Part shown: piece after piece, positions 38,568 through 51,567 of the stretch
Numbering within the stretch: position 1 is the first letter of the stretch
Layout of the letters: each line of letters opens with the position of its first letter
Source: Trogon surrucura
Lineage: Eukaryota > Chordata > Aves > Trogoniformes > Trogonidae
DNA: 64,000 nucleotides
Direction of reading: 5' to 3'
Assembly: GCA_020746105.1 (NCBI GenBank)
Contig: CM036620.1
Location: forward strand, 43,110,706 to 43,174,705
Notes under the pieces: generated by a model
The model's database searches: none
Told to the model about the DNA's origin: nothing
Seen by the model: the letters and a program-made list of their open reading frames with translations, nothing else
Position numbers and translations under genes: made by a program

Positions 38568-41500
38568 GTGAGGGGCAGGGCCGGGCCGGGGGGCGCAGGG
38601 CTTTTGCTCCCGGGTGTGCCCGACGGTAAAGGCGGCCGGGTTTGGGGAGGAGGAGGAGGGCGGGAAGGAAGGGAGGAGGAAGCCCCGGGGGTCCTGCAGC
38701 AGCTGCGGACCCGCTGCCCTCCTCTGGCGGGGTGTGGTGCTGGAGGCGTCCGCGGCGACTTTTCTTCTTAAAGTTGAAAAATATACTTGTCATCAAGATG
38801 CCGATAACCGTTGGCAGGTTGGATACGTAAAGAGGTGATGAAGCTGTAGAGGAAGCTTTGGGAAGCTGAGGGAAAGCGTTTAGAGTAACTCTTGTTCGCC
38901 TAGGCTGGATTGTAAAATATCGTTTAGCTTCAGGAAACCTGTACAAGTCAAGGAGGATTATAGTAGGAGTTCCTTTTTTTTTTTTGGAATCTCAGAAGTC
39001 TGCACAAGCCTCAGTGGAACATGATGAGATGTACGTGTCCGTACATGTCCCTACATGTCGGGCTGCAGAAAAAGACCTTGTAATTTTGTAACTTTTTTTT
39101 TAAAAAACAAAAACAACACTGTAACTAGACCGACTAAATAAATAAAGAGTGTGGCATCTGCTCTCAGTGTGCAGATCTATCCCCAGATAGAAAGTCGAGG
39201 TGTTTTCCCCTTCTTTAGTGTATAAAAGGCAGTGGAGGAGAGTTTGTGTTGTAAGGCTCTGTAGGTACTTCAGTAAAAACAATTTAAGGAAGAATGTGAT
39301 TCAAGATGTGTCTAAGATAGGCAGTCAACAGATCAGTCCTTATAGGTTTGTATCTATCTGGTATAAGCTTTTTGAAGTAAGGATTTATGCTCCTATGGTT
39401 TAAAAAAGAAATTTAATTTCCTCAAGTATATTGATATTTGTAACATGCAGTAAAAGCCACCTCAGGACAGACTTTATCCATTGGCAAATGACCACCACAA
39501 TGGTCTCGGGCTTCTTTGATCTCACAGTGGCTGCTAAGCATGGCTAAAGCCTGGGTCACTGCTGAAGACTACATTGGTAAGAGAATCCATACTACAATGA
39601 TTGTAAGGGCTCACCTGATAATGAAGTGGTACGAATTTGACTTCAAACATTTTGAAAAAACAAGTTAGTTTTCTATCTCCATCACTTCTACCTCTGGTTC
39701 AGTTTAAACTGAAGTTTGAGTAGCTTTAAAATAAACCTTGTTGCTCACTGACTTACTTTAATACTTTTATTGGAAGGGATGAACTGTTTATGTGAGAGCA
39801 AAGTTTTGCTTTCTTCATATTTTTATAATAGGCACAGTGAGTCATGTTGATGTTATGCAAAAATATTTTTATTTTTCTACTTGACAGAATAATAACTATA
39901 AAACCCTCTAAACGTGTATAATTTCAAGGTAATAATACAGTGGGAGATTGTAGAGAGTAGCTCTGAGGTTTCACTAACTAGCTGAAGCCTTGCTCCTTTG
40001 CCAGAGTCACTTTCATACACAATTGCATTGCAATTGAGTGTTGTGATTGAACCACCAGTACAGGTATCTGTGCCTTGCAGCTAGGGCTCCAATGATGGTG
40101 AATACACTGCTTGCAGGTTTCAGCAGAGCCTGGGGACCTGGAGGTGCTGGTCAGGGGAGCTTGCCAGACTGAGGGAAATGGGCTGGCAGAAAGTTCAACA
40201 CTTGCAGAGCTTTCAGAGTCCTGGAACTTGAAACGGAATCATGTCATGTGATGTCACAGGCCTGGCTGCCAGTCAGATGGAAAGTGGCTCCACAGAAGAA
40301 AAAAAAAAGGAGCTGGGGTCCTGTACCTGCTGAGTCCAAATCACCAGCGTGCTCTTCCAAGGAAGAGAGTCAGCCCCGTGCCAGGCTGTGCCAACAGCAG
40401 TGTAGCCAGCATGCTGAGGAGAGTGGTTCTTGCCCATGTTCAGCACTTGCGAGGCTGCATCTGGGTTACCGTGTCCGTTTTTTGACTCCCTAGTAGGAAA
40501 AAGGCAATAACATCCTAGAGTGAGTCCCCTGGTGTGGTCAGCAGGCTGAAGCATGTGATGCATGAGGAGAAGCTGATAGAACTGGATTTTTATTCCTCTT
40601 TTCAGCTACCTAAAAGGAAGGTACAGTGGAGAGAGAGCTTGACTCTTGTCCGAGGTGCACAGTAGGATGAGAGGCAGCAGGTACAGACAACAGGAGAAAT
40701 TCCGATTAGGTATTAGGAAAAATCTTCCATCATGACAATAGTGAAGCCCTGGAACAAGGGTCCATAGAGAAGCTACTCTGAAATTGACTGGATAAGGCCC
40801 TGGGCTGCCTGATCTAAGTTAGTCCTGCTTTCAGCAGCTGTTTGGACCAGATAACCTGTAGCGGCCCCTTCTTAGAATTTCACTGGAGTTTCATATGCTG
40901 AGCAAGAAAAGATTATTAGTTCATTCTCGCAATTATCTTTTTCTTGTCCTCTGGTAGTGTCCCACCTGCTGTTCAACATCTTTTGTGTTTAGACTTTCAG
41001 CTAGTAGGAAGACAGAAATATCTCTGTGGGTTCAGTGGGGGCTTTTCTGTAATACACAATGCCGTATGTGAAATGCTGAACGCATGTTAATACCTTGGCT
41101 AAAAACTCAATATCAAGAGGCATTTGGAGACGGATGTAGGTCTGCAATGGCAGAATTTAGACTGACAATTATTTAATATACAAACTATGCCTGTTTAGCT
41201 CACATCAGTCTGAAACTCATTGTGAATTCATAACTTGAAGGAAAATGCACAAAATACCTTGATAAAAAAGATGTATTGTTTCAATTTAAAAAAGAATGAA
41301 CTAAGTTACCATAGCATTAGTAATAGAGACTGACTGTTTCATGGGTTAATAGTCTCATTGGTTTTGATAGAACTGCTTAAGGAGAAAAAATATTTCATAC
41401 AGCTACTTGCTGAATGAGTACTGATGCCAGAATCAAAGTAGTATAAATTCTGCTTTAATCTGTGTATGTTTGTACTCATTTCCAGATTGCTGCATGTGAG

Positions 41501-44500
41501 GAGAGAACCTCTGGGCACGATTTCCTTGTTGGACATGTTTACAGGGGTGTGGAGACATTGGGAAAAGAACTTTTTATGTATTTTGATCAGAAGGCTTTGA
41601 GGTAAGAGGCAAGAAAAAGGCTTCCTATGCATTCACACCGTAGATATTGCAGGGTCATCTGGTTCTTGCTAATGTGAGCTTCAGAGAGTTAATGTTACAG
41701 AGAAACTTCTCAGCAGCCTCTCTGCAGTGCTGGAAATACTGGATATAGTCACTTATACTTTCATCTAGTTTATGTCTTTATTCTTAGTCTAAGAGTCCAG
41801 GTAAGGGTATTTGAAAAGGACAGCTGTTCCTTGGAATGTTTTGTTTCAAACAGGAAATTGCATTTTCTGGGGACAAAACTCAAGAGAAGTGCATGCAGTT
41901 ACAGTTACTTAATGTCTTCCACCACAAACTGTACTAGCAATTTCTTTCAACTTTCCTTAAGAAATTTAGACTGGAATTCTGTACTTAATTTTTAATGATT
42001 CAATTGCTCTGATAATAAACTTGTGTGGAAAAATTACCAGACTGAAACTATGCTGTGTGTATACATTTATGGTGCCGTATTTTCCTAGCCAATGCAATAA
42101 CTTACTGTATTTAATGAAAACAGCCTTCAGTTATCATTTGATAATAAGCTTAAAAGTTTCATCAGTTCATTGGTTATTGTAGCCTCTAAAAACTAAAGTC
42201 CCTTTAGTTATATCGCTTATTTGGTTGGAAACAGGAGGCAGAAATTACTTATCTGATAATGGAGATCTTAATTAAGAAATGTATGTTGTGCATTGTGAAG
42301 ATGTTGAGGGGAGGTGGAGGAATGCTTGAGGAAACGCATCTTACAGCAGTCTGATTGGTTGGCAGGATTGTTATTAGGAGAGAAAATAAGGAATACGCCT
42401 TCAGAGGATGTGTTATTTCTTAAACTTAACTTTCAGATACAGGACTTTCTTGTCATGAGTGGTATTACTGATACACAGGTTCTGTATCTGTATGTAGTTT
42501 CTCAACAAAACCAGCTTTTCTCGTCTGCTGAGATTACCTGTTAAAAGCTGGTGGTCACGCTGGTATAATGTCAGTCAGACACGTCTTGTGAAAGACAAGG
42601 GCAGGAGGGGTAATTAACCGATTTTATGCTCCTAGATTTTCTCAAGGGGGAACGACTGCCTGGTGGAAGAAGATAAATTGTTTTATACAGTTTGGTTATT
42701 GGTTGCCTGACTTGCAAATGAGGAAGGTAGTTTGGAAGTGTTGTCATGTTGTGGGTAGTAATTAGCAAACAAAGTTCAGTACAGTATATTTGTAAATCAG
42801 TGGTGGGCAGTAGAAGTTTTTCTAGGAGTACAAATGGGTGATGACACCTTCTGAAGAAATTTATACTTTTACTTTTTGATGTCCGTTTAAACAAGGACAC
42901 TAAAGTCACTGGATAAAACCAGGGTTTTTTTAAAATCTGAGGTGCTTTTTTTTTTTTTTTTTAAATTGTGCCTTGAAAGTCACTTAAATAATCAGTGAAA
43001 GTTGAAAAAAAATCTCTGATGTTTTCGAGTTGTGCAGGAGAGACTTGCATGGGACTGCACGTTTTGCCATGGAAGTGATACAGTTATGTGAAAGACGTTG
43101 TCGTGGATTTAGTTTCTGTAATATGACATTAAGGCAAATTTGGAGTGATACATGGTTTAGAAAAGTTTCTGAAAACTGATAATGCACATATGTTTCTGCA
43201 TAACTGAAAACGCACCGAAATATTCTTAGAAAAGAAATAATTGTTGACTGCAAATCCCTCAAAGGAAAGACATCCACTGTCTTGACTAGAAGTTACATCA
43301 TGGCCTTTAGAACTTGATAATGTGAATTATTGCTGTTTGTGCCATCTCCATATAATAGTTTGACTGTGCTGCTGCTAGTCTTTTATTTTTATCGGGAGAA
43401 ATGCTTTAAATAAAAGCAGATCCTCACAATATTGTGTAGCACTAACTACTTCTAAAACCTCATCCTTTTACTTTAAAACAACAAAAAATCATCAACTCCT
43501 TACTATTAGTTACCATTGAATAGTGGATCTTATGTTTAATTAGTGTGGCTTTTCTATTTGTAATTGCCTTATTTCAGGATATTGAAGGTAATGAGACATA
43601 TTGGGGTGAAATTTTGTAAATTTCTTAAGGCTTGTGAATGTAAATGTTTAGCGATGACTTTTTCTAGTCATTAACTGACAAGTCACTAAGGTAGATAGCA
43701 GTTGGGATTTTTAACATGTCTTTTACTGGAGCTTGGTAAAAAACTCAAACATCAGCTATTAACAGGTATGCTATATCTTTAAAAAGAACTTTCTAGAAGA
43801 ATTTAGTGCATTAGCATTTTTAGGAGGGTGCAAGAGTGTTGTTTAGAAATAAATTTGACCAGGTTTAAGAAATTTGACTAGTTAAGCCTCTGCAGTACTA
43901 TTCATGGAACTTGAGAATTGAAAATGGCCATTGGTAATTAAAGTGGCTGAAATAATGGTATCACCCAAACTGACTTTTAAGAAGAGAGTTTTAGAAAGAA
44001 ACATTTTTTAAAAATGGAAAAAACTTAATGAATAAATGCTCTGAGGATGTTATGTAGAGTTTAAGACTGTGCTTAATGAAATGTTTTCTTAACCTATCTG
44101 TAAATATTTAAAATGCCTGTCTTTCCTGAAATGTAATGAAGAGGGGTTAAAAGGAAATGCACACCTGATGTGTTTCTTTGGTCATTTGTGTAGTTTAATC
44201 TATTAAATGTCTTCATAGCTACAAAAAAATCCATCTTTTCTGATATACAATGTATAGAAGTAGGATACTCCCTCTATCATATGATTATTTAGGACTTGTA
44301 TGTGCCAGATGAATTTGTTATAAATAAAATGTATGAGACCATAGTCAAAGTTGTCCTTTGCTCAAGTGTTCTAGCTCCCAGTAGAATATATTATAAAATG
44401 TAAGCCCTCTTATACCATTATCAATCTGTAAAAGAAATGCTTGAAAGAGTCTGTTCCACTTCTTCACCATCTGTGCATTTTTCAATTTCTATTATTAATT

Positions 44501-47500
44501 TTTAATTGACCTGCAGGTTTTGCCTTGGTTGTAGGTGAAGAAAAGCAGAAAACAACATATGGCAGATGTTAATTACTTTGTTTATGGTGTTATTGGAAGT
44601 AACTTTGATATGATAACAGTGTTGGCAATAGGGGGACTGAAATCTTTCCTTCCATACCAGGTGACTTCTTGATTTAACAGAAGATTGCCTGGTAAAGCAG
44701 CCTCATTTCTTTCAGACTTCTTAAGGACTTAAGATCCTGCATTGGAAGACCAGCGTATCAAATGAAAATAATTCTAAGTGTGATACACCAGAAAAGTGTG
44801 TTGCTTAATGGTCAGGTTTGACTTCTTTATAGTGAATTATGAAGCCCAATGGAGAAGTGCTGTGTCCTGGTGTGGTTTTAACTTGGGGAAGGTTCTCTGG
44901 GAATTGAGCACTGTGTAAGCAAGTAGTTTGCTGCCGTGTTACTCTTAATGAGTAGAATTGATATACACACATACTAACTTGGTTAGGTAATAGTTCATAA
45001 CTTCAAAATAGAGTAGTGTAATGCTTTGAATCATTGTTAAGATAAAATATGCATAAGAGCTCTCTTTTCTCTCCAAGGATTCACTTCGGTATGAATGGTT
45101 CCATGTGCATTAATCCTGATGGAAGCAAAGGTAGAAATGGAGCACTGCCAGTTCTGGAGATACAGCTTACAGAGGATACTATTTGTTTTTTTGAGGCGAC
45201 AGTGGAGTACAGGTAAAGCAGGAACTAACAAAATTAAACACAGCTTGGATTATTTCTTTTCCTAACGTTCTTTTAAGAACCTAGTGAAAAATCACACACA
45301 AATTAAGTGCTTGGATGAAAGCCATCACAGATACAAAGAAACAAAGCTTTCTAAACATACCATATTTGCATGGTAATTTAATCTTGTTGTTTTGTATCAG
45401 AGCTTAGATACAGCTAAGGTAGTTCCATACCATGGTCTCATTAGACAGTGTCAAGACTGGGAATGAAATTTGGATTTAATTCTGTTCTTAGATCTGAATG
45501 CTGAACCCCATTGCTCCTTTAACATCCACGCAAGTCCCACTTACTTAACATGGATAAGGACCTGTGATGATTACTGATTTCAAATTTGTATGGCTTCCAA
45601 GGTTATGTTTTAATTTTTGCTTTCTTTTTGGAAGCAAATTGGTGTAGTTGTTCTAATTGATGTGCATGCTTTTGTCCATCAGCATTGTACTTTTTACTGC
45701 TAATAAAACATAAAAAGCTTGATTGTAAAGCATTTGAGGCTCTTGAGGAAAAAGAAGCATGTGAATTCAAGTAACTTCTATATACATACTTAATATTACA
45801 AAACCTAAAAGCCTGAGACTTTTTGTACTATATTATTTTCAAACTATTTGTTTTTCAATATATGATTACGCTTAGCCTAATAAAAAAGGGTTTAAGAAAA
45901 TGTATCTTTTATTGTCACGTAACTACTGGACCATGTAACCATACAGTTAGTTATGCTGGATGGTCCAAACACATGGTCTTTCCCTGTTGAAAATACTTTA
46001 AAGCAAGGACCTGGCAATTATTTTTTTTTAACTAAGATGAACAAAATGAGGATAATTTCTTGTATATTTGGACCAGATGCATGTTCCATGTATATATCAT
46101 TGACCTGTTTTGGGGAGGGGTGGTTAATGTAATTTCTGTTCCTGTTGTTGTTGCTGGTATTTTCATGGTTTCTGTTACCTGCATATAATATTCTATTTTA
46201 CTTTTATGCATTGTTTTAAAAACCATACTACTACACTAGCATATAATTAAAATAAAAATAAATCTTGATGTGATTTGGTCTTCCAGAAATGCATCTGAGA
46301 GTGAGCAGAAAGTGAGAACGATGGAAAGCTTGGATGTCTGTTCTCCAGCGTTTAGCTACTTAAGAGCAGAAAGTGAGATAAAGCAGCAGAAAACTCGCAT
46401 GTTGTGTGATGTGTTACTGGATCAAGCAGTATTACCTGGAGTGGGAAATATCATAAAAAATGAAGCACTTTTTGACAGTGGTCTTCATCCAGCTGTTAAG
46501 GTGGGTGATATGTCTCAAGATTGTTTTTAATGACACCAAAGTATTAAGGATATAAATACATATTTCTGTAACATTTTGTCATCTTGTCTTTGTTTTATTA
46601 TCTGTAATTCTTTGAGCTATTCTAAGACACTAAATTACTGTTTTATCATTATAACTGGAGATTCTTGTCATGGTGTACCTTGGAACCTGTTGCTGCTACT
46701 TGTGGGGCTAAGCCTTCTCTCTTACAATTTTAAACCTCTCCCTAGTAGGGAATTCATTTAAGTTTCAAATCCTGACTTTGGCATCCTGTTGGGCTACCGT
46801 TAAATTTCAGCCTATAAATAAAGGAAGGTGTAGAGTGCTCAGGTTTAGTTTTTTTCAGTTATTATCCAAAATAGTTTATGTGTTAGAGTTGATTATTTTT
46901 GCAGCTGCTTCTTCCACTTCCTGTCCTGCAACCTGGCATAATTTGTGTTTCTACTATTGTTTACCATACTTTTTTTTTGATTAAGATCCTCAAGCATGCA
47001 TCTCCAAACTTTGGTTGAAAAGAAGTCTTATGTTTGCAAAAATAAACGAAAGCCAGTGAAGATAGTAATGGAAAGGTTTTTCAGGCATAGTATTTATGAA
47101 AGTTCTTTGTAGGTTCAGTCTGGATTTTAATTGTATCTGCAATATGAGCTGGCAGAGGAAAGAAAAACCTGACAAAATTGTGAGTTCTTAACAAAAGTGT
47201 ATTTAGTTGATGTGTCTCTCTAATTGGGATGCCTTTGGCTTACTGGCTTCCTGAAGATCTCTCACAGGAAAGAGTCTCTGATGATAGATGGGTTATGTCA
47301 TAAGCCATGAGTAAATTAAGAGGGAACCAATTTGTTAATGCCACATGATTCCTGTGATCAAAAACTCTTAGGTCAATATAGAGGAGAACAATCAAAATTT
47401 TTACCTCATGTTTTGTATGGATGAAGCGAAGTACATTGTTTGGTATTCACACACTGAGTTTGTGTAGTATAGAATGTAAAAATGTACTGTTTTACTGAAA

Positions 47501-50500
47501 TGATATATATGTATATAATGTGAAATCAGAGAGTTATTGTAACAGGAAGCAATGCAATTCCCCATCAGCTGAAGGTGTTTGGAGTGCCCCCTGCATTGTA
47601 GGTCTTTCTGCTGTTGTTCCTTAGCATCATAATATTCTAAAAATCATCCTTGCCTTACAGGTTTGCCAACTGACAGATGAGCATATACGTCACTTGGTGA
47701 AAATGACACGTGATTTTACCCTGCTTTTTTATAAGGTATTGGCACATTCCTGAGAAACCTCCAAAACTTGACTCTGGCATGTTAGCCATATGTGATCATC
47801 TAGTGAAAACAGTAAAAAGAGGCAATAAGACAAGTGTGGCCATAAATAGTAATGTTTATTAACTGTGAATTGTTAAATGATGGAAGGGTGGGGCAGCCCA
47901 TGCTATAAGAATGAGCACAGCTTGGGCCACTTGCAACAGCAGAGTTTGGGAGATGCTGCCTGAGGACCAGTATAGTTTTGCTGTATATGCATTATAACAT
48001 CACTGTGAACATGTCAGAATTGATGTAGGTTAAGCACACACTTACATGTAAGACAACATAAAGGTCACTCTTCAAACTGGGAACAAGAGATTGCCCCGGG
48101 GAAGTAGGAAGGTAATTCACATGGCTTCCTCTATGAAACTTGACTAAATATATTCTAACTTCTTGTTGGATGAAGGAAAGGCTGTGTATGTTGTCTGCCT
48201 TGACTTTAGTAAGACATTTGACACTGTTGCCCACAGCATTCTCCTAGAGGAACTGACTGCTCTTGGCTTGGATGGGCATACGCTTGCCTGGGTGAAAAAC
48301 TAGTTCGATGGCCGAGTACAAAGAGCCGCGGTCAACAGAGTTAAATCCAGTTGGCAGCCGGTCACGAGTGGTGTCCCCCAGGGCTGTCCTTAGTACTGGG
48401 CTCAGTCCTGTTTAACATTTTCAGCAATGATTTGGACAAGGGGACAGAGTACACCCTTAGTAAGTTTGCAGACGACACCAAGCTGGGTGGAAGTGTTGAT
48501 CTGCTTGAGGTTAGGGAGGCTCTCCGGAGGTATCTAGATAGGCTGGATCGCTTGGCCTCTCCTTGAGTTCTGTGTCCAGTTTTGGGTCCCTCACTACAAG
48601 GGGGACATTGAGGTGCTGGAAGTGGCACCGTGGCAGTGAAATTCTTGTCTGTTTCTCTTGGTATTCATGAAAGGCAAAGAGCTAGTGCTGCTACAAATTG
48701 TTTTCTGGTAGGCTAGGAGGAGGGCACCTAACTTTCCTAATAGCATCTTTCAGTCATAAAGGCTAGAAAATGTCATTTATTTAGTAGTTTTCTTAAATCT
48801 CTGCTTTCCCCCAACCCACTGAAGCGTAGTCTGTTGGCTAGGGAAAACTTCTTATTCTCCAAACTTTGTAGTGAAGTCTACCAGTAAAGAGATAACATCT
48901 GGTTCTACAACAACTATAATACTAAGAGATTTAAATGTGTCACGGGCTTTTAAACTGACAATAAACAAACAAGTTAAACTTTCTGTAGCTCAGTTCAGCC
49001 ATTTCCAAAACTTCTATAATCTGTACTTAGCAAGTATTCACCAGTCAAGTGCTTGTAAAGGAGAGCTAGCCTCTTCCCCAAGTCTCTTTAAGACAAAAAC
49101 ATAATGAAAATAGGTTGATAAGAGGGGTAGTGCTTGATAGGTTTTTATAGTGTTACAGAATGTTTGTAGTAATCACACAATATTATTTGTAGTAACACTT
49201 TACAGATGCAGAGATAAGAAATCGTGTTTGTGTAGAAAGCTGTTGCTTTTGTTTGTTTTTCAAATAACTGAATGGGAGGAAACTAATAAGAAACGAACTG
49301 CAAATCTTGAGGAGAAATCTTGAGGAGAAAGCAAAATGCTTGTGAATATTCTTGCAAAAATATAATAGTAATTCCTTCTGATTGAATTACTAGATTGTAC
49401 TGGCAAACGCATTCTCATTCAACAGGGCTGATGAATAAGAGTACAGCAGAAGCAAATAATGCTGTGCTCAAAGACACAAGCATTTTGGGAGACCTCCAAG
49501 CATCTTCACACACTATGCAGCTAGAGCTATTGCACCCTGATGGGTCTGGGCTGGTGTTGCTGGGCCATCTGTGGTGGTGTTTGAACTGTGCCTGGAGAAC
49601 TGTGATCGTAATGCAGAAACTTGGGTAGCTCTGCACAGTTGGCTGCATCTCTACTGGGCTTTTCTTCTTTGTTTTTTGTTTGGGTTTTTTGTTTGGTTTG
49701 GTTTGGTTTTTTTCCTGCCAAATTTAGCTTGGGGTAGGTCTATGCTGACTCCATGTGAATTGCCTCATGAAATGTGCCTGCTTGTCAGCCCTCTGGAGGC
49801 TCATTAGGTCACCGTGTCCTTTGGGCTTGTCCTGCACATTGACTTTCTGCCTGGATCTGGGGAGCTCACCATAGTGCCCAGTGGCTCTTCATAAGCCAGG
49901 TTGTCTGGTATGGCCAGCGCTGAGATGAAGCCGAGCAACTTTATTGGGTGCTGCCTGACTCCTACAGAACATGTAGAATATTTCTATGTTGCTCAGTTCT
50001 TTAGGTTTTGGGAAGGTTAAATAACTCAGATTGCAGTGTCAGGTCTGAGCTTGCTCTCTGGTGTGGTTTTGGTTCTTTTTGGGGTGAGGGAAGGTGGCAT
50101 TGCTTTGTGGTTTACTTCTGTCTTATTTTTGTTTTCTGTGCTGCATTGACTGGAGCTCATCAGCCCTTTAAGGACACCCTGGCAAGTGCCAGGTCAAGGG
50201 TGATTGGTGCTCAATCAGAGCCAGCTGGTGCAGCAGAACTCAGGGAGCTCCTAGCATGTATTTGCTTGCATGATGCTAGTATGTTGGGGTATTTTCTGTC
50301 TTCTGCCTTTTATGCCATTATGTGGAGAATTCCAGACACTCTTATACCTGATTTAAAGGCAATTCATTTAATAAAAGAAAATGAAATACAAATGATTATG
50401 CCTTAAATATACTTACGTAGTCATTGAACTGTCAGTTTAGTAGGTTTTTTTATTCTATCTTCAGTTGATCTGTTGAAGAACTGACATAAAATTCATACTG

Positions 50501-51502
50501 GGTCTCAAACATATTCTGTTTCAGTGCCGCAAAACTGGGTCACCACTCTACAAACACTACAAAGTATACAAGCGCCCAGCCTGTGGTCAGTGCAATGGGA
50601 AGATCACCGTGTGTCGTTTAGGAGAGAATAGCAGGATGACTTACTTCTGCTCTCGATGTCAAAATGCAGATCCCCAGCTTGTCAACGTTAGGTATGATGG
50701 TAACTTTATAACACTTTTAAAAGTGCTTAAGCCCCTCAAACTGGTGTTACAGAAGGATAACATTGCTTCTCAAACAGAACAGATCATTGTGCGTTTTATA
50801 TCTAAATTCAGTTGACTTTGTGGAAGAAGAATGTTTCGGCCATTGGGATTTAAAAATGGTTAAAAGCTTTTATTCATTCGTACTTTTTCTTTCAAAGGCC
50901 CCCTCCGGTATGAAATAGCTATTACTCTAATTGAATGTAGGAATCGCAAAACAATTCAGAATACTCACAATTATTCACTGCTTCTGGAAAAATTGTCCCT
51001 TATTATTGGTGTTATAATAGTCTTGGAAGTTTAGAGTTAAATGGCATAAGGAAGGTAGGAATTTGTGTCTCTCTTTTTGTAGGATAGCCCCTTCAGTCCT
51101 GGAATATCCAGATAGTTGTGAATCTATGCAATTTTGTTTTGGTTGTAGAGTTACACTGAGGATGACAAACTTCTCTAAATTCAGAGTGCAGCAAATACTG
51201 TAGGGCACAGGACTTTTTTCTTCCTTCCTCCTTATTTGGTTTGGAAAGCTTTTACTACAGATCTGCCACAGAGATGCTTTCAGTCCCATATAGATTGTGC
51301 TAGCAGCAGCTTTACTCCTTTTATTTTAGAAAAGCACAAAATGCATTTGATATCACCAAGGGTCAAACGCTAAAAGTTCCAAGAGCACCTTATTCAGACT
51401 TTTACATACGTAAGTTATTTTTGAAAATTTCCATCTGAGGTTTCAGAATCTTTACACTGAGGTCTGACAAGACACTGCTTCAATTTGCAAACTTTGCCTT
51501 CA

Positions 51503-51567
<65 letters not shown>

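Larger units (their letters stand above)
38160..38770. promoter_or_regulatory. CpG island, NEIL3 promoter, probably bidirectional
   Basis: About 600 bases of very GC- and CpG-rich DNA surround the NEIL3 start codon, in sharp contrast to AT-rich flanks. There is no TATA box at a sensible distance, as usual for CpG-island promoters of DNA-repair genes. The island extends some 300 bases upstream of the NEIL3 ATG, and plausible first exons exist on both strands, so divergent transcription is likely. Transcription start sites cannot be placed from sequence alone. Confidence 0.85.

Noticed and set aside
38407-38946. 179-codon minus-strand frame over the CpG island
   Set aside because: It is an antisense shadow of GC-rich NEIL3 exon 1 and its promoter, rich in Pro/Ala/Arg/Ser. 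Its frame is also not the one that begins at the well-placed minus-strand ATG.
42571-42909. 112-codon minus-strand frame in NEIL3 intron 2
   Set aside because: No usable acceptor-donor pair encloses it in frame. The nearby splice-flanked segment at about 42539-42585 has stops in all three frames.
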